Of a stretch of DNA of 64,000 bases, positions 53,593-62,439 are shown piece after piece. Source of the DNA: Desulfobacter curvatus DSM 3379 (GTDB taxonomy: Bacteria > Desulfobacterota > Desulfobacteria > Desulfobacterales > Desulfobacteraceae); the NCBI RefSeq assembly GCF_000373985.1, contig NZ_KB893012.1, forward strand, positions 74,406-138,405, given 5' to 3'. Numbering within the stretch: the stretch's first letter is position 1; every line of letters starts with the position of its first letter. Under the pieces are notes generated by a model. It ran no database searches. It saw only the letters and a program-made list of their open reading frames with translations, and was not told the DNA's origin. A program made the translations under genes and the position numbers.

Positions 53593-54993
53593 TCATTTGC
53601 TTGACTGCTGATCTGAGGCAACCACGCACCGGAATCCGAGGTTGCCGTCGCGGCACGGCGGGTTGTAGTCGCTCCGGTAGGCGGCCCGGCACCAGTCGGC
53701 AATGTCGTCCCAACTGCCGCCGCGAACCACGCGGTACGAGCCCAATGAAGGGCCGCGTGGATTCGTTTGGGGGCTGCTGTCGTAATAGTCCGAACCATAA
53801 CAATCCGAACACCATTCCCATACATTCCCCGACTGGTTGTACGTCCCGTATCCCGATACCCCGGTTGAATATTCATATACCGGGCAGGTGGTGCCGCTTC
53901 CTTTGTTGCTGTTATTCCGGCACTTGCTTCCATCCAACTCGTTCCCCCAGGGATGAATCAACCTCAGGGGCCCGCGGGCCGCTTTCTCCCACTGGGCCTC
54001 AGTCGGCAGGCTCAATCCCGCCCAGTTGCTATAGGCTGCGGCATCGTCCCAGCTTACGCACACCACCGGGTGGTCTGCGTATTCCAATGGATAAGACTTG
54101 CCTTTCCAGACAGGGGTTCCCCATGTTGCCTTATCCGGCGGACGGTGCCCCGTCTCATCTACAAAAATTTTGTACTGCCGGTTCGTCACCGCAACCACCC
54201 CGATATAGTACGTGTCCAGATGTACCAGGTGCTTTGGATTGTCGCGGTTTCTCCCACCTCCCATCTCAAATCCCCCGGCCGGAATCTGTACCAGGATGCT
54301 CCCATCTTTTGGGTTGATAACAAGTCGGTGTTTCAGAGGTTCCCTCAACCAACGGATGAGAGGACTTATTTTTTTTGCGTAGCGGGAATACTTTTCTGGC
54401 TTGCAATTTAACCTGGTGTTAAGAATTTCCGCATCCATGCCTGAGCAGACATTGACCCATTTCACATGGTCTCTTTTTCCATCCTGTGGTATGGCGGGGT
54501 GAATCATTCGGGAAATAAGCCGCTCGGGCCAGTCGTTGCTTTTGCCTGCCTGAGCAAGGCGGGCCTCATTCACCATGCCCTTTTGATGGCCAAGATATAA
54601 TGACCGCATCCGGACAAAGGGATCAGGATGGGACAATCCTCTTTTTAATTCCTTTTCGGAGGGATTTTGCTTTTCCCAGTATAAAAACAAATCTTCTGTG
54701 TCGGCAGGAGGACGCTCCCCCTCTATTACTTGGATTTTCCCGATTTGCCGAAACCGTTCAACAGCTGTTTTCACGACATTTGCGCGTCTTAACAGGTAAA
54801 CTTTGACCGGCTGGGGAAGCTGATCTGTAAATTTTTTTGCAGCAGAGGATATATCATGGTCCTTGTCGGCTAAAAGGGGATAAACCCAGTCAGACGCCTT
54901 CCAGCTGTCGCCGATGGCATCAAAAAGGCCAAGCAGAAGAGACTTGACTTTCCTTCTCATGGAAGACACATTGTGGGGTCTTGGATTCCTCAT
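53593..54993 (-). CDS. Formylglycine-generating-enzyme-like (SUMF1) domain protein with possible DGR variable end
   Basis: This 466-residue protein has an unfamiliar charged N-terminal half (1-235) and a FGE-sulfatase domain (about 240-460; IPAGGFEMGGG, YYIGVVAVTNRQYKIFV, LPTEAQWEKAARG, NQSGNVWEWCSDCYG). Near the C-terminus, VVRGGSWDDIADWCRAAYRS then DYNPPCRDGNLGFRCV has many D, Y, S and G at places where related proteins have Asn. The DNA there is GC-rich compared with neighbouring genes. This resembles variable regions of diversity-generating retroelement targets. No reverse transcriptase is in the window. True FGE activity is unlikely to be its role; a binding protein is equally possible. 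Confidence 0.82.
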   Translation of the reverse strand: MRNPRPHNVSSMRRKVKSLLLGLFDAIGDSWKASDWVYPLLADKDHDISSAAKKFTDQLPQPVKVYLLRRANVVKTAVERFRQIGKIQVIEGERPPADTEDLFLYWEKQNPSEKELKRGLSHPDPFVRMRSLYLGHQKGMVNEARLAQAGKSNDWPERLISRMIHPAIPQDGKRDHVKWVNVCSGMDAEILNTRLNCKPEKYSRYAKKISPLIRWLREPLKHRLVINPKDGSILVQIPAGGFEMGGGRNRDNPKHLVHLDTYYIGVVAVTNRQYKIFVDETGHRPPDKATWGTPVWKGKSYPLEYADHPVVCVSWDDAAAYSNWAGLSLPTEAQWEKAARGPLRLIHPWGNELDGSKCRNNSNKGSGTTCPVYEYSTGVSGYGTYNQSGNVWEWCSDCYGSDYYDSSPQTNPRGPSLGSYRVVRGGSWDDIADWCRAAYRSDYNPPCRDGNLGFRCVVASDQQSSK

Positions 54994-55192
54994 ATATTTT
55001 CTGGAATTCCGCGATTCACGGCAGCGGAGCCGCCGTGAACAATTAATTATGTAGTTTTTTTTGTTAAGCCAGAGTCTATAAAGTTATCCTGTTAGAAAAA
55101 AGAAAACAGGATAATCCTCCAATAACAGCCACGCAACCGGATGTAAATAGGAAGCTTGAATGGAGCCATTGAAAAGACAAAACCGACCCATG
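54994..55192. other. Region between the SUMF1-like gene and the CRISPR array, with two hairpins
   Basis: TTCACGGC (55015-55022) pairs with GCCGTGAA (55032-55039). TTATCCTGTT (55084-55093) pairs with AACAGGATAA (55105-55114) around an A-rich loop. The second lies about 80 bases past the leader-distal end of the array and may terminate the crRNA precursor transcript, which is read on the minus strand. Confidence 0.55.
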
Positions 55193-56745
55193 GTTTCAAT
55201 CTACGCTTCCGCATGGGGAGCGACCGTAATCAACGCTTTCTATCTCGTATCCGGCATTGCCGTTTCAATCCACGCTCCCGCATGGGGAGCGACCTTGCGG
55301 ATCTTGCCGCCCGGATGACCCCGGATGGGTTTCAATCCACGCTCCCGCATGGGGAGCGACACAAGGAGGTCAGATTCAGAAAAAACCTTGAATGAGTTTC
55401 AATCCACGCTCCCGCATGGGGAGCGACTTTGATGACAATGCGGAACTGGACCCGGTCAACTGTTTCAATCCACGCTCCCGCATGGGGAGCGACCTTCCAT
55501 GCGTTTATTATTTTTCCAGGTGTTGGGGTTTCAATCCACGCTCCCGCATGGGGAGCGACTAATGGGCATAAAAAGCCGCACCACTGTTCATATGTTTCAA
55601 TCCACGCTCCCGCATGGGGAGCGACCTAAGTTTGGTCAGTGGGCGCGGTATTCGCGGTAAGTTTCAATCCACGCTCCCGCATGGGGAGCGACAAACGAGA
55701 CTCAACGCGCTCATGAGCGAGCATTGTTTCAATCCACGCTCCCGCATGGGGAGCGACTGGTCATGTCCATAGCTGTTTGCATAAAAGACATAGTTTCAAT
55801 CCACGCTCCCGCATGGGGAGCGACAGCCAAGGAGTTTGAATTGGGTTGCTATGGGTCAGTTTCAATCCACGCTCCCGCATGGGGAGCGACGCTTGGTGGC
55901 CTCGGAATCATGTGGGGTATTCGGTTTCAATCCACGCTCCCGCATGGGGAGCGACAAATAAAGCCACAAAGAGTTGTAAAACTCAAAAGTTTCAATCCAC
56001 GCTCCCGCATGGGGAGCGACCCATTGCTGCAATCATTGGCGTCTGGATGACAAAGTTTCAATCCACGCTCCCGCATGGGGAGCGACTTGAATACCCGAGA
56101 CCGGAAAAATATCTTTACTTTGTTTCAATCCACGCTCCCGCATGGGGAGCGACCGACTTACTTGCATCAATGGTTATTCCCCACACTGTTTCAATCCACG
56201 CTCCCGCATGGGGAGCGACTATTTTTCAAGAGTCAATATTTTTTGATAACTTGTTTCAATCCACGCTCCCGCATGGGGAGCGACGTCTCTATTACGAGCA
56301 GCGCCAGAGGGAAAAGTGGTTTCAATCCACGCTCCCGCATGGGGAGCGACGAAAAATGTATCACGGTTTGCAATCCACACCAGTGTTTCAATCCACGCTC
56401 CCGCATGGGGAGCGACTGCAGATTGTCCCATCTGGAAACGGGTTCTTTTCGTTTCAATCCACGCTCCCGCATGGGGAGCGACCTTATTGGGCGATTTTGG
56501 ATGCTGAAACGGATGGGTTTCAATCCACGCTCCCGCATGGGGAGCGACAAAAAACAAGTGGTGGAGACACCATGAAGATAAGTTTCAATCCACGCTCCCG
56601 CATGGGGAGCGACCACCCTTTTTTGAGATCGAAACCGTGTTCATCTTGTTTCAATCCACGCTCCCGCATGGGGAGCGACAGACATTGACCGTTTTATAGA
56701 AAAGGTGAAATATGTTTCAATCCACGCTCCCGCATGGGGAGCGAC
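55193..56745 (-). CRISPR. Type I-C CRISPR array, 24 repeats and 23 spacers
   Basis: Repeats are 32 nt (plus strand begins GTTTCAATCC and ends GGGGAGCGAC), repeat starts running from 55193 to 56714. Spacers are 33-37 nt, mostly 34. All repeats but one appear identical. The copy at 55193-55224 differs at two positions (CTACGCTTCC), marking the old, leader-distal end. On the minus strand the repeat ends in GTGGATTGAAAC, the usual I-C orientation, so transcription runs from high to low coordinates from the leader beside cas2. The GCTCCCCATGCGGGAGC-type inner palindrome forms the Cas5 processing hairpin. Confidence 0.98.
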
Positions 56746-56970
56746 TGTTACTATGTTAACCTGCTATAATTTAACAAAAACAAATTGTCAAAGAGCGAGC
56801 CTTTCCAAAATATGTGATTTTTTAAATGAGTTTGAACTGTTGGTGGAAAAAACAATATGATTTCAAAGGGTTTTGAGAACGCGAGCCTATAAATATATAA
56901 TCCTGCAAAATCCATATATGTGAACCTGATTGGGCTTTTTGCAGAATTCGAACTTAGTGTTCGCATTTTT
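56746..56970 (-). promoter_or_regulatory. CRISPR leader with promoter
   Basis: AT-rich 225-bp leader between cas2 and the array. On the minus strand TTGACA (56791-56786) and TATAGC (56768-56763) are 17 bases apart, placing the start about ten bases before the first repeat. AGGCTCGC (minus strand) occurs twice, near 56795 and 56883. New spacers would be added at 56745. Confidence 0.7.
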
Positions 56971-57258
56971 TTACAGAATCAGGGGTTCATCAAAATCAAT
57001 CGACGCTTTGGCACCGATATGTTCAACCCGCCTTTTCCAGTTTGATCCGAGAAAATAAAATCTTAAACTGTCTATTTCAGGATTTATTTCATCTATCAGG
57101 TTTTGCCTTAAAACCGTCCACTGTGCCGGATCAACAACACACTCAAACACAGAGTATTGTACTCTTTGACCGTAGTTTTGACATGCTTTTGCAACGCGCC
57201 GTAAACGCTTTGGGCCGTTTCCCTCTATGGAAACGTCATAGCTTACCAATACCAGCAC
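56971..57258 (-). CDS. cas2: CRISPR adaptation endonuclease Cas2
   Basis: Cas2 is the dimer at the centre of the Cas1-Cas2 integrase. The 95-residue protein has the ferredoxin-like start MLVLVSYDVSIEGNGPKRLR with the conserved aspartate and the family's YGQRVQYSVFEC strand near 29-40. It is the last gene of the cas operon, 15 bases after cas1, and is followed by the leader. Confidence 0.97.
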   Translation of the reverse strand: MLVLVSYDVSIEGNGPKRLRRVAKACQNYGQRVQYSVFECVVDPAQWTVLRQNLIDEINPEIDSLRFYFLGSNWKRRVEHIGAKASIDFDEPLIL

Positions 57259-57273
57259 TTTTAACTCCTTTTT

Positions 57274-58305
57274 CTATTTCCAGATAAATGGCGGGTAGCC
57301 GTCAAGATCCCCACGGATAAACCTTGCCAGGAGCAGAGCCTGGATGAAAAACAAGGTTCCGATCTGGATTTTTTCATTTAAAAAAGGATGAATCAGGCTT
57401 TCCTGTTTCCTTTTCTGGTACGTCGTCAGAACTGTTTTCCGGGTATCATCATCCATATGAACCGCGCCGGACTCTTTTATGGTAAACCCTTCAGGCTTGA
57501 CCTGGCCTCTGTTGATCATTGACAGCACAAGCCTGTCGGCAAGAAAGGGCCTGAATTCCTCCATCATATCCAGGGCAAGACCCGGTCTGCCCGGACGGTC
57601 CCGGTGAAGAAAGCCCACTGACGGATCCAGTCCCACCGACTCCAGAGCTGACCTGACATCATGAACCAGCAGGGTATAAACAAAAGAAAGCAGGCAATTT
57701 ACCCTGTCCGTTGGCGGTCTTCTGTTCCGTCCTGAAAAAGCAAAAGCCTCCTGTTGCTGAAAGATCAATTCATCAAAAACGCTGAAATATTGGTGGGCGG
57801 CATCTCCTTCAATACCCCGAAGACTGTCCAGGTTGTCTTTCTGCAACTCTTTTTGAATGTACGTTGACAGCCGCTTGGATACTTTTTTGACAGAGGCCTG
57901 GTCCATTTTTTCCGAATGATCCCGCAGGCTGCGATCAAGTACGGTCCGGCAGTTTGCAATTTTTCCGATCAGAACAAAACCTGCCACCTGTGCGGAAATA
58001 TCCGGTTTGTCCGCCATCCGGAACTGCTTTCTTCGCAACAGGACATTGCCCGAAACCGGTCCTTTGACCATGGCCAGAAACTTTCCATATTCGGTCAGAA
58101 AGCTGATTGTCACATCTTTTTCCGCGCAAAATCCCATCAGGTAGGGACTGCACCCAACGGAACCGAAACAGACAATGCCGTCAAGGGTGTGAATGGGAAT
58201 TCGCAATACGGTTTTCTGTTCGATTTTAACGGCAACTGTTTCCCCGTCTTTGCCCAGATATGCCCCCTGGGTGGTGACAAACAGCGTATTCAGATGTTTT
58301 TTCAT
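57274..58305 (-). CDS. cas1: CRISPR integrase Cas1 (type I-C)
   Basis: The ATG at 58305 (MKKHLNTLFVTTQGAYLGKD) is chosen; it overlaps the cas4 stop as ATGA. The product is 343 residues. Metal-binding residues are the Glu in RGIEGDAAHQYF near 165, the His in GFLHRDRPGRPGLALDMMEE near 230, and the acidic residues just after it. N-terminal beta domain and C-terminal alpha domain have normal lengths. With Cas2 and Cas4 it forms the spacer-acquisition complex. Confidence 0.97.
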   Translation of the reverse strand: MKKHLNTLFVTTQGAYLGKDGETVAVKIEQKTVLRIPIHTLDGIVCFGSVGCSPYLMGFCAEKDVTISFLTEYGKFLAMVKGPVSGNVLLRRKQFRMADKPDISAQVAGFVLIGKIANCRTVLDRSLRDHSEKMDQASVKKVSKRLSTYIQKELQKDNLDSLRGIEGDAAHQYFSVFDELIFQQQEAFAFSGRNRRPPTDRVNCLLSFVYTLLVHDVRSALESVGLDPSVGFLHRDRPGRPGLALDMMEEFRPFLADRLVLSMINRGQVKPEGFTIKESGAVHMDDDTRKTVLTTYQKRKQESLIHPFLNEKIQIGTLFFIQALLLARFIRGDLDGYPPFIWK

Positions 58306-58952
58306 TCGGCAATATCTTTCCGGACCATTCTGTTTAACCAGGCAGAAACGGTCCGTCTTTTTTCTATGGTCTTGGGCATGCACAATGTGAGAAATGAGCA
58401 GGTATCACATTTTTTGGCATACTCCGGCGGTGGCGTTATTCCGGATTCAACCATTGCATGAAGTTGTTCTGCCGCCTCCGTGGTCTTATGTCGTAATTCT
58501 TCATCAAAAGTTACTTCCAGGCGGCGCCTGGTCTTTCCATAAAACAGCGCGCCGGAAAGAATCTCTGTATTCAGCATCTCCTCCAGGCACATGGCCTGGG
58601 CACAAAGTTGAACCTTATCGGACAGGTCCTTTTTGGGTTTTCCGCGTTTGTACTCCACAGGGAAGGGAACCCATTTTTGAACGGAAGAATCCGTCCGGTG
58701 GAATTCAACCACATCGGCCTTCCCGGTTATGCCCAGGCGTGCTGATTTCAGGGGCAGTCCGTATTCAACTCTGATTTTACCTTTGTCTGCCTGGTCGCCT
58801 CTGTCCACCCTTTCATGCATGACCCGGCCCTGGGCCGTGAACAGATTTTCCTCCCATAGTTGTTCGATATGAATCAGGGCGCACTGGCGCGGGCAGAAAA
58901 GAATATGCTGCAGCGCGGATAGAGCCAGATATTCATTTTCCTGATACACCAT
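58302..58952 (-). CDS. cas4: CRISPR adaptation nuclease Cas4
   Basis: Cas4 trims prespacers and sets PAM-dependent orientation. The 216-residue protein has the first iron-sulfur cysteine region in LFCPRQCALIHIEQLW near 20, RecB-like nuclease residues including VEYKRGKPKK near 98-107, and three C-terminal cysteines in KCDTCSFLTLC near 183-193, for a [4Fe-4S] cluster. Its ATG overlaps the Fic gene stop as TAATG, so cas4 translation depends on, or is coupled to, the Fic gene. Confidence 0.96.
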   Translation of the reverse strand: MVYQENEYLALSALQHILFCPRQCALIHIEQLWEENLFTAQGRVMHERVDRGDQADKGKIRVEYGLPLKSARLGITGKADVVEFHRTDSSVQKWVPFPVEYKRGKPKKDLSDKVQLCAQAMCLEEMLNTEILSGALFYGKTRRRLEVTFDEELRHKTTEAAEQLHAMVESGITPPPEYAKKCDTCSFLTLCMPKTIEKRRTVSAWLNRMVRKDIAE

Positions 58953-59773
58953 TATTGATTTTTCCCGGTACGTATCTGCTGCTTTTTATGAATCTCATTC
59001 ACAAGTTCCAGGGTTGTTTTCCAAGCCTGTTCACAAAAAGCGGCAAAGGGTTTTAATGCCTCCGGTTCCGGCAGCAGCTCTTTATTACCTTTTTCAATCT
59101 GCCCTGCGGCGAAATGGTATTGGGACAGGGCATCAATGTAAGCTTTGCGCTGTTCCTTTGGTACAATAATCGGCGGCAGGCCGGCCTTTAACACCGGCAG
59201 GTTGGCAACAAGTCTTGCCATTCTGCCGTTTCCGTCAAAAAAGGGATGGATGCGAACAAAGGATACATGAAGCGCAACATAGGCCTGCAACGCCTTTTCA
59301 TTGTCCCCGGGAACCGCCGAGGCCATAAGCTCATTATACAGCTTAAACCATTGTTTCATCAGTGGAGGTACATCTTGGGGTGCCGCATATTCAAAAACCA
59401 CCTGTTTCTCATCAACCACCCCGACAGTAGAATTGGGCTCTTTTTTCCAGTTCCCCACAGGTTTGTAGACATCAAGAACAACATGCGTCTGAACAGCTTT
59501 ATGAAGGTTGAACAGTGCCTCTTGAGTAAGCGGTGTTTCCTGCTCCAATAGACCATAGATCAGAGCAATGGCCCTGGCGTGCCCCACCACTTCCTCATGG
59601 TCCTTGAGGGGCTTGCCCGAAATGGTCAATCCCTCTTCAAGAACAAAGGCGGTTTCCCCCAGGGTCAGGGTATTGCCCTCAATGGCTGTGGAGGTGTGGG
59701 TCCACAGGTTACGCAGCTGGATTATCAGAGCTTTTTGGAGGTCTTCGTCCAGATTTTGTAGAAAGTAGAGCAT
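58952..59773 (-). CDS. Fic-domain protein embedded in the type I-C cas operon
   Basis: Fic enzymes transfer AMP or another phosphate-linked group to protein hydroxyls. The 273-residue protein has the complete core motif HPFFDGNGRMAR near 174-185 and an N-terminal inhibitory-helix-like sequence STAIEGNTLTLGE near 28-40 of the (S/T)xxxE(G/N) type, as in class II Fic proteins. KPVGNWKKEPNSTVG is the beta-hairpin region. AAAGG precedes its ATG. It lies 32 bases after cas7 and overlaps cas4 by one base, so it is part of the operon rather than an inserted unit with its own signals. Target is unknown. Confidence 0.93.
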   Translation of the reverse strand: MLYFLQNLDEDLQKALIIQLRNLWTHTSTAIEGNTLTLGETAFVLEEGLTISGKPLKDHEEVVGHARAIALIYGLLEQETPLTQEALFNLHKAVQTHVVLDVYKPVGNWKKEPNSTVGVVDEKQVVFEYAAPQDVPPLMKQWFKLYNELMASAVPGDNEKALQAYVALHVSFVRIHPFFDGNGRMARLVANLPVLKAGLPPIIVPKEQRKAYIDALSQYHFAAGQIEKGNKELLPEPEALKPFAAFCEQAWKTTLELVNEIHKKQQIRTGKNQ

Positions 59774-59805
59774 TATTTGCCTTTATGGTTTGACCTGCGT
59801 CGTGT

Positions 59806-60669
59806 CTACATTAATTCTTGTAAAGTAACACCGCTGGGAATTTGATCTTCATTTATTGCAACTGAATAATCATCAAATTGGCGTGCAGGCCGGGTCTTGT
59901 CTTTTCGTTCAACTTTTACCGTATCAAAGAGTTGATGCGCGTGAGCATTTCCCAGTTCGCCGGCGTGTTTGAATACAATTAGCTTGCGGCTGCTCATAAA
60001 TCCTCGGGCAGCGGAACGATCATGTTCAAACATATTGCTCAAAGCATTCCAAAGTAACTGCAAATCCTCATCACTGAATCCGGTTTTGGCAGCCAGAGGT
60101 GCAGAGATGAACCCCTTTGCCATGTAAAGTCCATAGGGAACGATGTGTTTCCGTCCCATGGTTCTTTCTTTTTCCAGATCTTTTACATTTGTAACTGCCA
60201 TGCGGGTAATGCTTATCTCCTGGGAAAAAATCGGCTCGACACTTTTAGCAAACGCCAGTTGAACAGGCCCTCGGACTTGACCGCAATTTACTTCAGTGGT
60301 CATTACCGCCCCAAAGGCGCGCACGTCAAAAAAATTGCTGCACATCCAGCCGGTAACTTTTTTGGCATCTTCTTCTTTTTTGGGAAGCTTTTTTTTCTGG
60401 GGTTCAAGATTATATTCCTTATAAGCCAATTTATTAGTTTCATTAAGTACGGCCTTTTCCTGAATATAAATGTTATAACCCGGTTTTCCGTCCATTAGAA
60501 TGGATACATGATTTCTTATTTTTCGTTTAAGGCATACATCTGTTACGAGTCCATACCCGGTTTCAGGATCAAAACGGGGTAAATTTCCTGCATCCGGATC
60601 ACCATTGGGGTTTCCATTTTCCACATCAAACAGCAGTACAAATTCGTACCGGTTGGCAATTGCAGTCAT
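59806..60669 (-). CDS. cas7: Type I-C Cascade backbone protein Cas7 (Csd2)
   Basis: Six or seven Cas7 copies coat the crRNA spacer in Cascade. The 287-residue protein begins with NRYEFVLLFDVENGNPNGDPDAGN (key motif FDVENGNPNGDPD), diagnostic of the Csd2/Csh2 group, and has FFDVRAFGAVMTTEVNCG near 114-131 and GRKHIVPYGLY. It is three bases after cas8c. Length and motifs are intact. Confidence 0.96.
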   Translation of the reverse strand: MTAIANRYEFVLLFDVENGNPNGDPDAGNLPRFDPETGYGLVTDVCLKRKIRNHVSILMDGKPGYNIYIQEKAVLNETNKLAYKEYNLEPQKKKLPKKEEDAKKVTGWMCSNFFDVRAFGAVMTTEVNCGQVRGPVQLAFAKSVEPIFSQEISITRMAVTNVKDLEKERTMGRKHIVPYGLYMAKGFISAPLAAKTGFSDEDLQLLWNALSNMFEHDRSAARGFMSSRKLIVFKHAGELGNAHAHQLFDTVKVERKDKTRPARQFDDYSVAINEDQIPSGVTLQELM

Positions 60670-60672
60670 AGT

Positions 60673-62439
60673 TTAATTCTCCTTGATTTTTTTTGTGAAA
60701 AAGTTTTTGCGCTGATGGTAGTACCCAATCATAAAAAGGCCTTGCTCCTCGGCAGGAAGTGTTGACGGAAAAGCATCAAATTTATCCACAATTTCTTGGA
60801 TCAGTTTTTCAAAATACGTTGCTCTTCCGGTTTTTTCAGGATCTTTTCTAAGTTTGGCAATATGATTGGTTGAGTTCTTTAAAATCATGTGGAAAACAAG
60901 CCCCGGTGTTGCAGATGCTGATGAAAGATAACGGTCTTTCATGGTTGCATTGGCACCGGGGATGGCCTCTTCCTGTGCTTTTTCCAGAACTGAGAAAAGA
61001 CGGCCCAGCAGATAGGGTCCATCGGTTCTCTCTACGTCCAGCGTCATGGTAACCTCCTTTAAATTTGTCGCGGTTGAGTTGCGAATAAGATACGCTTTAA
61101 GCAAGGCCGCACGAAAATAAGTTATATTGTGTTCACTGCGGATACGTTGGAGAACAAGAGGTAGCAGGTTTTGCGGAAATCGTGACCCTGTTAAGATTGC
61201 ACGTGCCATACTACCTGCTAATACCGGCGAGACATTCTCACTTTTCCCCAAGGCAGCCGTCTGGCAAAGCAAGCGCCAAAGAGGCGGATATTCCGGTTCA
61301 TTTTTAAACTGTCTTGTAATGGAAAGCTGATCAAAGTACCGGCTTATTCGTTTCAGTAGATTACCGAAACTGTCCACTTCCCAAAAGCGAATGGAGAGTC
61401 GGGCAGCATTGGGTGATAACCCTAGAATGTAAAAGCGAACCGAATCATCCAGGTCGGGTATTATATCGGTTACCCTGCGGCCGTCTTTGACCGCATGTAA
61501 AAGCCCACGTATTTTTTCGGCTGTTTCCTGGTCGTCATGACTTTCTTTCGAGGTGTTTGGCTCGATTTCAGGCGGATCAAAAAGGTCGGCAAAAATGTCT
61601 TCGGCCGGGCTGGGTTTTTCTGCCCAAAAAACCAAAGTCATATCTCCGATAACGATATGCTGGCGGCTATTGGATGACAACAAGGCATTTAACGCTGTGG
61701 TATAAGCAAAAGCAGACATTTCACTTACAGCGGCTTTGTCTTGTCCATAAGAAACAAAAGCCGTTGCATTATACGAAACAATATATCCCCCAGATGTCTG
61801 TCCGCCTCTAACCCCCTTTATTGGAGTATGGACTCTTGCCTGAGGAACATTTTTTTCACCATTGACCATGCATTGGATATGGGGGGTATTGTTAGACTGC
61901 TGAATATGTTTGAGCCAGGCTTTGCGGACAAGATCTCGTTCATGAATGTATCCGGGAACACCATCCAGCCGGAACACAAAATTGGCGTTACACAGGTCAT
62001 CCCAAGGATGATATTGTGCAAGCACAGATTCAGCTTCCATCCTGTCCCATTGTTGGAGAAAGGCCAATACTGATTTGACGGCGTTATCTTCAATGCCTTG
62101 ACACACTTCCCGAAGTAAGGCCTGGAAAGATTCAAACCGTGATTTATTATCATCCGTAGGTCCATCAGCATCAGCACCAAACACATAAGCTGCTTTATCC
62201 CATAAGAAATTGGCTTTTACCCCGGATGTTCTGGTAACTGCAGCGGGAACAGGAATATTTCTGGGGAACAGCTTTTTTCCACTTTGTTCCCTTAAATCAT
62301 CCATGCCTTTGAGCACTCCGGAATCATCGATAATCAGGGCGAAAGAGACCTTTTCAATGCTGGTTCCAAACGGGGGCATATCAGATTCGGCGTCCGCAGC
62401 CACTCTTTCATAGTAGCTGTTCAAGGCTTGGAGAATCAT
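60673..62439 (-). CDS. cas8c: Type I-C Cascade large subunit Cas8c (Csd1)
   Basis: Cas8c recognises the PAM and helps recruit Cas3. The ATG at 62439 (MILQALNSYYERVA) follows GGAGGTG and overlaps the cas5 stop as ATGA; an open frame 12 codons upstream lies inside cas5. The product is 588 residues, normal for Csd1. Typical segments are KKLFPRNIPVPAAVTRTSGV near 53-73 and FYILGLSPNAARLSIRFW near 337-355. In type I-C an internal start commonly gives a small Cas11c subunit from the 3' part; I did not locate one confidently. Confidence 0.95.
   Translation of the reverse strand: MILQALNSYYERVAADAESDMPPFGTSIEKVSFALIIDDSGVLKGMDDLREQSGKKLFPRNIPVPAAVTRTSGVKANFLWDKAAYVFGADADGPTDDNKSRFESFQALLREVCQGIEDNAVKSVLAFLQQWDRMEAESVLAQYHPWDDLCNANFVFRLDGVPGYIHERDLVRKAWLKHIQQSNNTPHIQCMVNGEKNVPQARVHTPIKGVRGGQTSGGYIVSYNATAFVSYGQDKAAVSEMSAFAYTTALNALLSSNSRQHIVIGDMTLVFWAEKPSPAEDIFADLFDPPEIEPNTSKESHDDQETAEKIRGLLHAVKDGRRVTDIIPDLDDSVRFYILGLSPNAARLSIRFWEVDSFGNLLKRISRYFDQLSITRQFKNEPEYPPLWRLLCQTAALGKSENVSPVLAGSMARAILTGSRFPQNLLPLVLQRIRSEHNITYFRAALLKAYLIRNSTATNLKEVTMTLDVERTDGPYLLGRLFSVLEKAQEEAIPGANATMKDRYLSSASATPGLVFHMILKNSTNHIAKLRKDPEKTGRATYFEKLIQEIVDKFDAFPSTLPAEEQGLFMIGYYHQRKNFFTKKIKEN

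Noticed and set aside
53511..53933. Open N-terminal extension of the 2-hydroxyacid dehydrogenase (about 140 residues)
   Set aside because: It is antiphase to the well-supported SUMF1 gene on the same strand, has Thr/Ala/Arg-rich shadow composition, and a good start with ribosome site exists at 53510.
56351..56384. Possible decayed repeat inside a spacer (CAATCCACAC)
   Set aside because: Only nine or ten bases resemble the repeat, and the spacer has the normal 34-nt length, so it is a coincidental match.
55429..56688. Several long open frames across the CRISPR array, in both directions
   Set aside because: They translate the 32-nt repeats and spacers (for example repeating APAWGAT or AWIET units) and have no gene signals.
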